The notes beneath the pieces were generated by a model. That model was not told the origin of the DNA, ran no database searches, and saw nothing but the letters and a program-made list of their open reading frames with translations. Positions 8,535 to 16,894 of a stretch of 36,851 nt of DNA are shown here, piece after piece (positions within the stretch are counted from its first letter, which is position 1; each line of letters starts with the position of its first letter). The translations under genes and the position numbers were made by a program. Source of the stretch: Gloeocapsopsis crepidinum LEGE 06123 (GTDB taxonomy: Bacteria; Cyanobacteriota; Cyanobacteriia; Cyanobacteriales; Chroococcidiopsidaceae); NCBI RefSeq assembly GCF_015207655.1, contig NZ_JADEWN010000063.1, positions 1 through 36,851 on the forward strand, in the 5' to 3' direction.

Positions 8535-8750
8535 ATGATTAATCCTACTCCTAACCCACTACCACAACCAGAAATTCCTACACCAATTCCCAATCCTTTA
8601 CCAGATCCCACACCACCGTCACCTGCACCACAACCGACACCAGAACCATCGCCACAGCCAGTACCAAGTCCTATTCCTCAGCCTACACCAGAACCTGCAC
8701 CACAGCCGGTACCTGCACCAATTCCACAACCAATTCCTGAGCCAGTATAG
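8535..8750 (+). CDS. Proline-repeat mini-protein (71 aa)
   Basis: ATG at 8535 to TAG. Of 71 residues, 34 are proline in an alternating P-x-P-x pattern. Two 16-residue units, QPTPEPSPQPVPSPIP (33-48) and QPTPEPAPQPVPAPIP (49-64), plus a partial third, form a tandem repeat of 48 bp at 8631-8726. No signal peptide, membrane helix or other domain. The fragment resembles extended Pro-rich linkers of periplasm-spanning TonB-like or surface proteins, but here it stands as a complete ORF. No strong ribosome-binding site is visible. It may be a genuine small protein or the relic of a longer gene. Confidence 0.45.
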   Translation: MINPTPNPLPQPEIPTPIPNPLPDPTPPSPAPQPTPEPSPQPVPSPIPQPTPEPAPQPVPAPIPQPIPEPV

Positions 8751-8961
8751 ATATCTTTTTGGATTTTAGACCCAACAGTATCAAAGCTTGAGCTACTTTT
8801 GAGTTTCTACGCACAAATCAAGTGTTAGTTTGGATGTTGCATAATGATGTCGCTAGGAGCATTACGTTTCAGTATGCCCAGACTAAATTGAACTGCTAGA
8901 GACAATAACTAGCCAAACTTCGTTAAACTAGTTAAGCTGACCGTTCATCTGCAAAAAGTAT

Positions 8962-10053
8962 ATGCTCAGAGCCGGAATAGTAGGGCTACCCAATGTTGGT
9001 AAATCGACTTTGTTTAATGCTTTGGTTGCCAATGCCAAAGCGGAAGCTGCTAATTTCCCTTTCTGTACGATTGAACCTAATGTTGGTGTCGTTGCAGTAC
9101 CAGATGAACGGTTACAAGTTCTGGGAGACATTTCATCTTCGGCACAAATCGTACCAGCACGAGTTGAGTTTGTTGATATTGCTGGTTTAGTGAAAGGTGC
9201 AAGCCAAGGCGAAGGTTTAGGCAATCAGTTTCTTTCCCATATTCGTGAAGTCGATGCGATCGCTCATGTCGTCCGTTGTTTTGAAAACGACGATATTATT
9301 CATGTCGCAGGTTCAGTTGACCCCAAGCGCGATATTGAAATTATTAATTTAGAACTTGCGTTAGCAGATTTAGCTCAAATAGAAAAACGTATTGAACGCA
9401 CAAAAAAGCAAGCGCGTACAAGTAAAGACGCTCAATTTGAAGTTACCGTTTTAGAAAAACTAAGTGCTGCACTAAACGAAGGCAAATCTGTACGTCAAGT
9501 TGATTTAACTGAAGAAGAAGCCGCAACAATTAAAGGACTTGGATTACTTAGCGGTAAACCAATTATTTATGCTGCCAATGTCTCAGAAGATGACTTAGCA
9601 ACAGGCAACGAATATGTCGAGCAAGTGCGGCAAATTGCTTCTCAAGAAAATGCTCAAGTCGTGATTGTTTCTGCCCAAGTTGAAGCCGAATTAATAGAGT
9701 TACCCGAAGAAGATAAAGCCGAGTTTCTCGCGTCGTTAGGTGTTGAGGAAGGCGGATTAAAATCACTTATTCGCGCAACTTATGAACTTTTAGGATTGCG
9801 TACATATTTTACCTCAGGACCAAAAGAAACTCGCGCTTGGACGATTCATGCAGGAATGTCAGCACCGCAAGCCGCAGGTGTCATTCACTCTGATTTTGAA
9901 CGCGGATTTATTCGGGCAGAAACAGTTGCTTACAAAGATTTAGTTGCAACGGGATCGATGAATGCAGCTAAAGAAAAAGGTTTAGTTAGAAGTGAAGGAA
10001 AAGATTACGTTGTTCAAGAAGGCGATGTGATGCTATTCCGGTTTAATGTGTAG
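8962..10053 (+). CDS. ychF: Redox/ribosome-associated ATPase YchF (OLA1 family)
   Basis: A universally conserved P-loop NTPase of the Obg/HflX superfamily that prefers ATP and associates with ribosomes. The 363 residues match the usual length. The G1 motif GLPNVGKST is at 8-16, a Switch II-type DIAGLVKGASQGEGLGN at about 72-88, and a NVSE in the G4 position (instead of NKxD), as expected for an ATP-preferring member. A helical coiled-coil (about 130-200) and a C-terminal TGS domain (about 280-363, LRTYFTSGPKETRAWTI and DFERGFIRAE) follow. Start ATG at 8962 gives the canonical MLRAGIVGLPN. It is monocistronic and convergent with the gene at 10079. Confidence 0.97.
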   Translation: MLRAGIVGLPNVGKSTLFNALVANAKAEAANFPFCTIEPNVGVVAVPDERLQVLGDISSSAQIVPARVEFVDIAGLVKGASQGEGLGNQFLSHIREVDAIAHVVRCFENDDIIHVAGSVDPKRDIEIINLELALADLAQIEKRIERTKKQARTSKDAQFEVTVLEKLSAALNEGKSVRQVDLTEEEAATIKGLGLLSGKPIIYAANVSEDDLATGNEYVEQVRQIASQENAQVVIVSAQVEAELIELPEEDKAEFLASLGVEEGGLKSLIRATYELLGLRTYFTSGPKETRAWTIHAGMSAPQAAGVIHSDFERGFIRAETVAYKDLVATGSMNAAKEKGLVRSEGKDYVVQEGDVMLFRFNV

Positions 10054-10078
10054 TAGATAATTTGTATTTAATTTTACC

Positions 10079-10717
10079 TTAGTTGTTTCTATTAGTAACT
10101 GAACAACTGTTCATTTTTTTTAGATAGTTTTTGCCCTGTTCAGTTATTCTAAAATAATCTCTTAAATTACCTTGTTTTGGCATATAGAAAATTGTTTTTC
10201 CTGGAATAGTTTTAATAAACCCTAATGCGCGTAAATGTCGTATTTGCTCTATAAAACGTGGTTCTTTTTCATAGCTGAACGAATCGTTACTTGCTAATTT
10301 GTACAAATGTTCAAGTTCATCATCATTAAGCAAGCTTTTATTAAGAAATTGAGTTTCAGTTTTGCTATCAGCTAGCTCTGATTCTATTAAGGTTAATCGT
10401 TGAGTAATATTCGTTATGGCATCAATGTTAGCTCTATTGATTTCGATACTATCTCTTTGTGTTTTTTGTTCAGCTTGTATTTGATCGAGTTCAAAACTGA
10501 TACCATCTTTATTAATTCCTAGTTTTCTTAAGCGCTCTAGCAACTGCGAATTCACTAATAAAATAACAGTAAACAAAATTAGTTCTTCCAGTTTCAATCT
10601 TGTGCGTATCCAGTTAAAAGGAATTGCAACTAGGTAAACAAGACTCAAGCAAGTGATAACTACGAGTAGTAAAGAATCCCAAGGAATTTGATTAATAAAC
10701 TGCTGTCTTCTACTCAT
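10079..10717 (-). CDS. Membrane-anchored coiled-coil/winged-helix hypothetical protein (212 aa)
   Basis: Not recognised as a named family. Visible architecture: two hydrophobic segments at about 14-35 (WDSLLLVVITCLSLVYLVAI) and 43-58 (LEELILFTVILLVNSQLL); a charged region about 75-120 that looks like coiled coil (QIQAEQKTQRDSIEINRANI); then a C-terminal part about 130-205 with a winged-helix look (HLRALGFIKTIPGK, RDYFRITEQGKNYLKKM). The wing and recognition-helix pattern suggests a cytosolic DNA- or protein-binding module tethered to the membrane. The composition is AT-rich compared with ychF next door. It is convergent with ychF and has a long AT-rich region upstream. Confidence 0.6.
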   Translation of the reverse strand: MSRRQQFINQIPWDSLLLVVITCLSLVYLVAIPFNWIRTRLKLEELILFTVILLVNSQLLERLRKLGINKDGISFELDQIQAEQKTQRDSIEINRANIDAITNITQRLTLIESELADSKTETQFLNKSLLNDDELEHLYKLASNDSFSYEKEPRFIEQIRHLRALGFIKTIPGKTIFYMPKQGNLRDYFRITEQGKNYLKKMNSCSVTNRNN

Positions 10718-11081
10718 GACTAGTTCAATTTAAAAAATTGAAGTAAAGGTGTTACGGATTAACACAGTATGTGTATCGGATATTCCGAGAAAGTAATAAA
10801 TCTTATAGTTGTATATAAATGCAAAGAAAGGTCGCAACACCCTCACAAGTCAAAGTGCGATCGCATTTTTTAATTTTGATTCATAAACTTACTTAATAAA
10901 CACTATTACAGTCTAAATTAAGGTTTAGCACTATAAGATAGTGTTTTTCAAAAAAACTTATAGTTTTTAATAGTAAATCTAGGTTGTCTCAATATTGGCG
11001 CAAGGATAACAGTTGATTTAGTTAATCGGTATAGAGGTTAACAACATCTTTCCCATCCCAAATTCAAACTGGTATAAGCGT
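10718..11081. other. 364-bp divergent intergenic region with small hairpin
   Basis: AT-rich DNA between two divergent genes. It contains a short hairpin CACTAT-AAG-ATAGTG at 10929-10943 followed by TTTTT on the plus strand, and one HIP1-like GCGATCGC near 10858. I see no gene. The promoters of both flanking genes should lie here, but no convincing -10/-35 pair can be fixed by eye. Confidence 0.4.
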
Positions 11082-12167
11082 GTGAATGTAAATGTATCTA
11101 CTTCGATAGCAGTGGTCGGGCGTTCAGCTCAATTTCAGCATATCGTAGAAATTCTTGCTCGCAGTGAAGATCTCTTAATTACTGGAGTACCAGGGTGCGG
11201 GCGGCGGACTTTAGTACGAACTGCGGCTTCAGAAGTGGGCGCGATCGCTTTAGAAGTAGATTGCATCCGCGCTACTGCAGGTAGGCAACTTATCCAATTA
11301 CTAGCAGAAGCAATCAGTCAAAGCTTTGATTCAACTCTGTTACAGACGTGGGTGAATACCATTGCCAAAGATTTATTTACAATCCACGTTGATGAAAACA
11401 GTACTCATCTGCGGCTAGCATCTGCTATCACGCCAAAACAGCTATGGCAAGCCTTTGAAAGATTAATTCAGCTACCGCAACTGTTAGCCGAAGTCGTCAA
11501 TAAACGCGTTGTGCTGATTTTGCAGAGTTTTCCGCACCTACGCTCATGGGATCGTAATAGCGAGTGGGAAAACACGCTAAGACGAGAAATCAAATCACAG
11601 ACGCGAGTTAGCTATGTACTGATTGCAACAATTGCAGAAATCGCGCATACCGAGGATTATCCGCTAGAAGTTGTCGAATTAACTCCCTTAGCTGATGAGG
11701 TATTAGCAGTATGGGCACGAGGAATCTTACATACCCAAGGGTTGACATTCGATGCGCGATCGCAGGCGATCGACATTTTTATCAATGCGGTTCAAGGGCA
11801 CATTGGCGATGCGATGACACTGATTCGTCGCCTTGTCACGCTTCAGTGTGCAGATGGACTTATCAGCGATCGACAAGTACGTCAGGCAATTCAAGGGTTA
11901 TTACAAGACTTATCAAATACCTTCGAGTCACTCCTCATGCTTTTACCTGCGAGTCAACTACAACTTTTAGAATGTCTTGCTTTAGATCCCACAAGTAAAC
12001 CGCAAAGTCGAGAATACATTCAAAAACACGGGCTTTCTCGTGGTGGAAGTTTACAAGGTGCACTAATAGGATTACAGCAAAAAGGCTTGATCTACAGTGC
12101 TGAGCAAAATTATCGTCTGGCGCTTCCTTTTTTTGCTTTATGGCTGCGTCAACGTTTAAGCGAGTAA
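11082..12167 (+). CDS. AAA/Arch-ATPase-like protein with degenerate Walker motifs (361 aa)
   Basis: Starts with GTG at 11082 (MNVNVSTSIAVVGR); no nearby in-frame ATG. The layout is that of ORC/Arch_ATPase-type P-loop proteins: VVGRSAQFQHIVEIL, then a Walker A-position loop GVPGCGRRTLV at 35-45, a Walker B-position strand RVVLILQSFPHL, a sensor-like SYVLIATIAEIAH, a helical lid, and a C-terminal winged helix (SREYIQKHGLSRGGSLQGAL, QQKGLIYS, LALPFFALWLRQRL). In the P-loop the invariant Lys is Arg and the next Thr is Arg. In Walker B the expected Asp-Glu is Gln-Ser. ATP hydrolysis is therefore doubtful. The winged helix suggests DNA or partner binding. It converges on the radical SAM gene with a 4-bp gap. 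Confidence 0.7.
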   Translation: MNVNVSTSIAVVGRSAQFQHIVEILARSEDLLITGVPGCGRRTLVRTAASEVGAIALEVDCIRATAGRQLIQLLAEAISQSFDSTLLQTWVNTIAKDLFTIHVDENSTHLRLASAITPKQLWQAFERLIQLPQLLAEVVNKRVVLILQSFPHLRSWDRNSEWENTLRREIKSQTRVSYVLIATIAEIAHTEDYPLEVVELTPLADEVLAVWARGILHTQGLTFDARSQAIDIFINAVQGHIGDAMTLIRRLVTLQCADGLISDRQVRQAIQGLLQDLSNTFESLLMLLPASQLQLLECLALDPTSKPQSREYIQKHGLSRGGSLQGALIGLQQKGLIYSAEQNYRLALPFFALWLRQRLSE

Positions 12168-12171
12168 ACAA

Positions 12172-13725
12172 TTAGCTAACAGCTAACAACTCCTGTTGCT
12201 TTGCTTGTTTGATTGTACTCAGTTGTACTTGCAATTGTTCTCGAACTTGGTAGCGGTAGTGGAAAAAGTGTTCGCCTGCACCTAAGGCAACTAAGTAATC
12301 ATAGACAAGACGTGGTTTTGTGAGTGCGATCGCCCCTAATTGCCACCAAAAACGAAATCGCGTCGAACGCAACAAACCCTGTCGCCAACAGATCGCAGCA
12401 AATAACTGCAATTCAGTCATTGTTACTGGGCGTTTTGTTTTACCCCGCCAGCCATTCATCATTTGAAAGTGACGAAACGTACGTTTCAAATATGGCATTG
12501 GTTCATAAATATTCCAGAATGCATCGATAAATTCTTCCGTTAATTCTTCTACCGGACGAGTCGGCACAAAATTCATAATTGCACCTTGGTGAATCGTCCC
12601 TAAACCGTCAACTAGTCGCCCTTCTTTTTGCAGACGATTCCACATTGCTGTATTTTGTAATGCCTGCAATAAACTAAACTGACACTGTGGAATTCCTGTT
12701 TCTTCAATAAATGCTTGAATTCGTTTTCCTGCACCAGGACGTTCGTTATCAAATCCCATAATAAAACCGGACATAATTTGCAGTCCAGCGCGGGTAATTT
12801 TATGACAAGATTCAATCAAATCTTGACGAGTATTTTGTAATTTATGAATGCCTACTAAACTATCCGTATCCGGAGTTTCAATTCCCATAAACACCATAGT
12901 AAAACCAGCTTTTACCATAAGTTCAACTAATTCATCATCTTCAGCTAAATTTAGCGAAGCTTCAGTTAATAAAATGAAGGGATAATCATGCGCTTCCATC
13001 CACGGAATTAATGCCTTTAAAAATACTTTGGCATTCCGTTTATTGCCAATAAAATTATCATCAACAACAAATACGTATCGCCGCCAACCCAAGTCATAAA
13101 GAACTTGAAATTCTTGCAACATTTGCTCTGGGGTTTTCGTGCGAGGCTTGCGTCCGTACAAGTTAATAATGTCACAAAATTCACACTGGAAAGGACAACC
13201 ACGGGAAAACTGAACTGTAACTGCCAAGTATGCGTCTAAGTCAAGTAAGTCATACCGCGCAATTGGTGTTTGCGTCACATCAGGTTTTTCTGGCGATCGG
13301 AATGTCCCACGTGCTTTGCCTCGTGCCAAAGCCTCTAAAAACATGGGGATTGTACATTCCCCTTCATCCAAAATAAGATAATGCGCTCCGGCATCTAAAG
13401 CAAAATTTGGTACAGATGTTGGGTATGGTCCACCTACGGCAACTTTCTTGCCTAGTGCAACACCTTTTTGGATGAGTGCGCGAAAGTCTTGTTTTTGGAT
13501 AATCATTGCTGATATGATAACCAAGTCACACCAAGCCCAGTCATCCTCAGTTTCAAAGCGAATATTGCGGTCTACGAAACGAATTTCCCACTCAGCTGGC
13601 AACATGGCGGCGATCGTAATTAAACCAAGTGGGGGATTTGTTGATTGTAAACCAGCTAAATTTAGCGTCTCCTGGTACGACCAGAAAGAATTAGGCATAA
13701 TAGGCCATAGCAGTAATGCTTTCAT
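12172..13725 (-). CDS. B12-binding-domain radical SAM protein (HpnP-like subfamily, DUF4070)
   Basis: An Fe-S/SAM radical enzyme. An N-terminal cobalamin-binding-like Rossmann domain (MKALLLWPIMPNSFWSY, then CDLVIISAMI and VAVGGPYPTSVP) precedes the radical SAM core. Its cluster motif GCPFQCEFCD has the C-x3-C-x2-C spacing at about residues 177-184. VVDDNFIGNKR and MGIETPD follow, and a C-terminal DUF4070-type helical region ends near residue 515. ATG at 13725 is preferred over 13740 because GGAG lies 9 nt upstream. The family includes the hopanoid C-2 methylase HpnP and several uncharacterised cyanobacterial paralogues, and I cannot separate them by eye. No squalene-hopene or other hopanoid genes are nearby. 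Confidence 0.85.
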   Translation of the reverse strand: MKALLLWPIMPNSFWSYQETLNLAGLQSTNPPLGLITIAAMLPAEWEIRFVDRNIRFETEDDWAWCDLVIISAMIIQKQDFRALIQKGVALGKKVAVGGPYPTSVPNFALDAGAHYLILDEGECTIPMFLEALARGKARGTFRSPEKPDVTQTPIARYDLLDLDAYLAVTVQFSRGCPFQCEFCDIINLYGRKPRTKTPEQMLQEFQVLYDLGWRRYVFVVDDNFIGNKRNAKVFLKALIPWMEAHDYPFILLTEASLNLAEDDELVELMVKAGFTMVFMGIETPDTDSLVGIHKLQNTRQDLIESCHKITRAGLQIMSGFIMGFDNERPGAGKRIQAFIEETGIPQCQFSLLQALQNTAMWNRLQKEGRLVDGLGTIHQGAIMNFVPTRPVEELTEEFIDAFWNIYEPMPYLKRTFRHFQMMNGWRGKTKRPVTMTELQLFAAICWRQGLLRSTRFRFWWQLGAIALTKPRLVYDYLVALGAGEHFFHYRYQVREQLQVQLSTIKQAKQQELLAVS

Positions 13726-13768
13726 GAGCACATACTCCAAATTGGCAAAGAATAGTGAAGCGATATAG

Positions 13769-13783
13769 TCCCCGTATGGGGGA
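13769..13783 (-). promoter_or_regulatory. GC hairpin in the leader of the radical SAM gene
   Basis: TCCCC-GTATG-GGGGA forms a 5-bp stem about 44 bp upstream of the radical SAM start. It has no T-run after it on the minus strand, so a terminator is unlikely. It could be a leader hairpin or a small operator. Function unknown. Confidence 0.25.
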
Positions 13784-13883
13784 TTAATTACCTAAACTTA
13801 CTGCCACTGGTGTAAAAAAGTACTAAAAATTCACCAATATCAATATTTATAAAAATTTGTTCATGAAGTGTGGTGAGTGGCTA

Positions 13884-13947
13884 GTTTTGAGTTTTGAATT
13901 TTGTTAGCGTAGCGGTGCATTAGCACGTTTTGAATTAAAAGAAATTT
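13884..13947. repeat. Dispersed repeat, family A copy 1
   Basis: The stretch beginning GTTTTGAGTTTTGAATTTTG and continuing with TTAGCGTAGC and TTAGCACGTTTTGAATTAAA is repeated in inverse orientation at 29761-29833. There are only a few mismatches plus one extra GAATTTTG unit. It is non-coding and lies between convergent or divergent gene ends. It is probably a palindromic interspersed repeat. Confidence 0.7.
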
Positions 13948-14013
13948 CTTATATTCAACACTTCACGACCCTCTTCGTCTCCCGCCTACCCTACTACCCG
14001 CCTACCTTCTTCC

Positions 14014-14313
14014 CTACATCTCTTGCATAAGACGTAAGTAATTTTGGCGTAATTGTGTCATGTTCTCCATCATCCGGTTACTTAAGTCTTTTTCTACGTT
14101 GCTCATCTCGTGCCAAAACTCTGCTGAACGTCGTGCAGCAATAACTTCTTGCCAGAGTATATCCATTAACTCTGCAGCTTGTGGGTTTGTCGCTGCGATA
14201 CCATCACGCAGCTGGGCAAACTCTTCATTTGCTTGAGTATGGCTGGAAACTTCCTGCGCTAACTTGAGACATTGGCGCAGCAGAGTCATCGGATTTGGGG
14301 AAGATTGAGTCAT
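14014..14313 (-). CDS. Small helical conserved-looking protein (99 aa)
   Basis: ATG at 14313 to a stop at 14014-14016. The composition is almost wholly alpha-helical and charged: MTLLRQCLKLAQEVSSHTQA, MDILWQEVIAARRSAEFWHE and MENMTQLRQNYLRLMQEM. No membrane segment or signal peptide, so cytosolic. Coiled-coil-like heptads run through the second half. I do not recognise a named family. It is divergent from trpS with a 76-bp gap, so the two genes share a promoter region. Confidence 0.65.
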   Translation of the reverse strand: MTQSSPNPMTLLRQCLKLAQEVSSHTQANEEFAQLRDGIAATNPQAAELMDILWQEVIAARRSAEFWHEMSNVEKDLSNRMMENMTQLRQNYLRLMQEM

Positions 14314-14389
14314 AATTGGAAACTAGTAACTAAAAAGATACCTACTATAATTTTTGGGCAGTTATTGCGTAAACAATCAATTAAAATCA

Positions 14390-15397
14390 ATGGCTAAGCA
14401 GCGGGTTTTATCTGGAGTTCAACCAACTGGTAATTTACACTTAGGGAATTATCTAGGTGCAATTCGCAATTGGGTAGAAGGGCAAAGCGAATACGAGAAT
14501 TTCTTTTGTGTAGTAGATTTACACGCCATCACCGTTCCGCATAACCCAGCAACCTTAGCAGCAGACACGTATACGATCGCTGCGTTGTATCTTGCCTGTG
14601 GGATTGACTTAGAATACTCAAATATCTTTGTCCAATCCCACATTTGCGCCCACAGTGAGTTGACATGGCTACTCAATTGCATTACGCCTTTGAACTGGCT
14701 GCAAGACATGATCCAGTTTAAGGAAAAAGCAATCAAGCAGGGAGAAAACGTCAATACGGGCTTACTCGATTATCCAGTATTAATGGCATCAGATATTTTG
14801 CTGTATCAAGCGGATAAAGTCCCTGTAGGAGAAGATCAAAAACAACACTTAGAACTTACTCGCGATATTGCAGCACGGTTCAACTATCAATTTGCCAGAG
14901 AAAATCCAGTACTTAAGTTACCAGATCCACTCATTCGCAAAGAAGGTGCGCGGGTGATGAGTTTGACAGATGGTACGCGCAAAATGTCTAAATCCGATCC
15001 GTCAGATGCTAGTCGGATTAATTTACTCGATACTCCAGAACAAATTCAACAAAAGATTAAGCGCTGTAAAACTGATCCGATCAAGGGTTTAACGTTTGAT
15101 GACCCAGAACGTCCCGAATGTCATAATTTGTTAACACTTTATATGCTGCTTTCAGGTAAGTCAAAGCAAGAAGTTGCAACTGAGTGTCAAGATATGGGCT
15201 GGGGACAATTTAAGCCGCTACTCGCAGAAACAGCGATCGCCCACCTCAAACCTATTCAAGATAAATATCATGCAATCATGAACGACAAAGGCTATTTAGA
15301 GTCAGTCTTACGTTCAGGACGAGAAAAAGCAGAAGCGATCGCGAACCAAACCCTGAACAATGTAAAAACATCTTTGGGCTATTCTATGCCAGTTTAA
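14390..15397 (+). CDS. trpS: Tryptophan--tRNA ligase
   Basis: Class Ic aminoacyl-tRNA synthetase charging tRNA-Trp. The ATG at 14390 (MAKQRVLSGVQPTG) is preferred to the earlier start at 14354, whose 12 extra residues are atypical. The product is 335 aa, the usual bacterial size. Motifs: the HIGH-equivalent PTGNLHLGNYLGA near residue 12, the tryptophan-binding MASDILLYQADKVPVGEDQ, and KMSKSDPSDASRI as the KMSKS loop. Essential cytosolic enzyme. The methylenetetrahydrofolate reductase-like gene starts 41 bp downstream on the same strand, so co-transcription is likely. Confidence 0.97.
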   Translation: MAKQRVLSGVQPTGNLHLGNYLGAIRNWVEGQSEYENFFCVVDLHAITVPHNPATLAADTYTIAALYLACGIDLEYSNIFVQSHICAHSELTWLLNCITPLNWLQDMIQFKEKAIKQGENVNTGLLDYPVLMASDILLYQADKVPVGEDQKQHLELTRDIAARFNYQFARENPVLKLPDPLIRKEGARVMSLTDGTRKMSKSDPSDASRINLLDTPEQIQQKIKRCKTDPIKGLTFDDPERPECHNLLTLYMLLSGKSKQEVATECQDMGWGQFKPLLAETAIAHLKPIQDKYHAIMNDKGYLESVLRSGREKAEAIANQTLNNVKTSLGYSMPV

Positions 15398-15438
15398 TTG
15401 TTAAAACAGTGTAAGCGCTAACTTGCATCATTTAAATA

Positions 15439-16380
15439 ATGCTAAATAATTTAAACGGAACTTCTTTAAACTCATTACGCACTGCCATTATTCATGGTGA
15501 CTTTTTAATCACGGCTGAAGTTGCACCACCCAAAGGTAGCAATCCAGCGCATATGGTGCAAATGGCACAACAACTCAAAGATCGCGTCCACGCAGTGAAC
15601 ATTACTGATGGTAGTAGGGCAGTGCTGCGGATGTCTTCGCTAGCGGCTTCGGTTATATTGTTACAATACGGAATTGAGCCAATTTGTCAAATTGCTTGTC
15701 GCGATCGCAACCGTATTGGACTCCAAGCAGATCTTATGGGTGCTTATGCTCTCGGCATCCGCAATATTTTAGCGCTCACGGGCGACCCTGTCAAAGCAGG
15801 CGATCATGTGGATGCCAAAAGTGTCTTTGATCTCGAATCTATCCGACTACTCAAATTAATTCATAAAATGAACTCTGGGGTAGATTGTTGCGATCAACCT
15901 CTCACTGATGGTGCAACAGATTTATTTCCTGGTGCAGCAGTCGATCCACAACTCGCAAGCTGGTCAGGGTTACAAAGTCGATTTGACCGTAAACTTGAAG
16001 CTGGGGCGCAGTTTTTCCAAAGTCAACTAATTACAGATTTTGATCGTCTAGAAAAATTTATGGATAAAATCGCCAATGGCTGTGGTAAGCCAATCATGGC
16101 GGGTATCTTTTTATTAAAATCTGCTAAAAATGCCCAATTTATTAATCGCTGTGTTCCTGGGGTCAATATTCCACAACATATTATCGACCGTTTAGAACAA
16201 GCGCAAGATCCTCTCCAAGAAGGAGTCAAAATTGCAGCAGAGCAAGTCCAAATCGCTCGCGAATTATGTCAAGGTGTCCATATGATGGCAGTTAAGCGCG
16301 AAGATTTGATTCCACAAATTTTAGACTTAGCTGGTGTTGCACCTCTCAAAAAAGAGCCTGTCATGTCAATTACAGCTTAG
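15439..16380 (+). CDS. Methylenetetrahydrofolate reductase-like protein (313 aa)
   Basis: A flavin-dependent TIM-barrel protein of the MetF family, expected to handle 5,10-methylene-THF in one-carbon metabolism. Family landmarks are LITAEVAPPKGSNP at about 23-36 (the catalytic-Glu strand), VNITDGSRAVLRMS, PICQIACRDRNRIGLQADLM, and NILALTGDPVKAGDH, the folate/FAD-binding loop. Later GAQFFQSQLITDFDRLEKF and KPIMAGIFLLKSAKNAQF follow. Its length is close to standard MetF, but the sequence belongs to the cyanobacterial/archaeal-like branch, whose electron donor need not be NADH. It lies 41 bp after trpS. Confidence 0.88.
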   Translation: MLNNLNGTSLNSLRTAIIHGDFLITAEVAPPKGSNPAHMVQMAQQLKDRVHAVNITDGSRAVLRMSSLAASVILLQYGIEPICQIACRDRNRIGLQADLMGAYALGIRNILALTGDPVKAGDHVDAKSVFDLESIRLLKLIHKMNSGVDCCDQPLTDGATDLFPGAAVDPQLASWSGLQSRFDRKLEAGAQFFQSQLITDFDRLEKFMDKIANGCGKPIMAGIFLLKSAKNAQFINRCVPGVNIPQHIIDRLEQAQDPLQEGVKIAAEQVQIARELCQGVHMMAVKREDLIPQILDLAGVAPLKKEPVMSITA

Positions 16381-16560
16381 TCAACCTTAGTCGTGGGGCA
16401 GCTAGCTGCGAATAATGTTGGAACTGTCCAAACAAAGTGTCAAGAGTTTTAAGTCAAAATTTCTTCAATAATACCTCCGGCACGCTGCGCGAACAAAATT
16501 CAACACTCATAATTCAGAACTCCGTGCAGCGGTGATAAACACACTCTTGGTAAAACTGTT

Positions 16561-16620
16561 GTAAGTCCACATAAGTGGACTTTGTTTGCTTAGCTACGAA
16601 CTTTTATTCACTAAGCTTAG
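16561..16620. repeat. Dispersed hairpin repeat, family B copy 2
   Basis: A perfect 8-bp stem AAGTCCAC-ATAA-GTGGACTT at 16563-16582 is followed by TGTTTGCTTAGCTACGAA and TTATTCACTAAGCTTA. The same stem with another tetraloop occurs at 34134-34153, and the downstream module also matches 6825-6857. It lies about 180 bp after the reductase stop, so it could act as a weak terminator. Confidence 0.6.
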
Positions 16621-16894
16621 TTTGTTAGACGTTACATCAAGACAGACGCAATTTTAAGCAAGTTTCTATTTAACTAGAGTAAACACCAATAGAAATTGAC
16701 ATTTTGATATCTGCAAATTTTAGCTTAAGCCTTGGAGCTTTCTTACATTAGCCTCCTGCTTTCAAAACATTTTTTTACGTCTTGAGTTACTTACTCAATA
16801 ATTTTATTTTGCCGATGAAGGCAAATTACTTATCATACAGCTTATCTTGAGAAGCAATTTTGAACAACAATATTGTTCTTGACTTGTACTACAT

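Noticed and set aside
12172-13725. Firm naming as the hopanoid methylase hpnP
   Set aside because: The family contains several paralogues with the same domains and no hopanoid genes are nearby, so only the subfamily is given.
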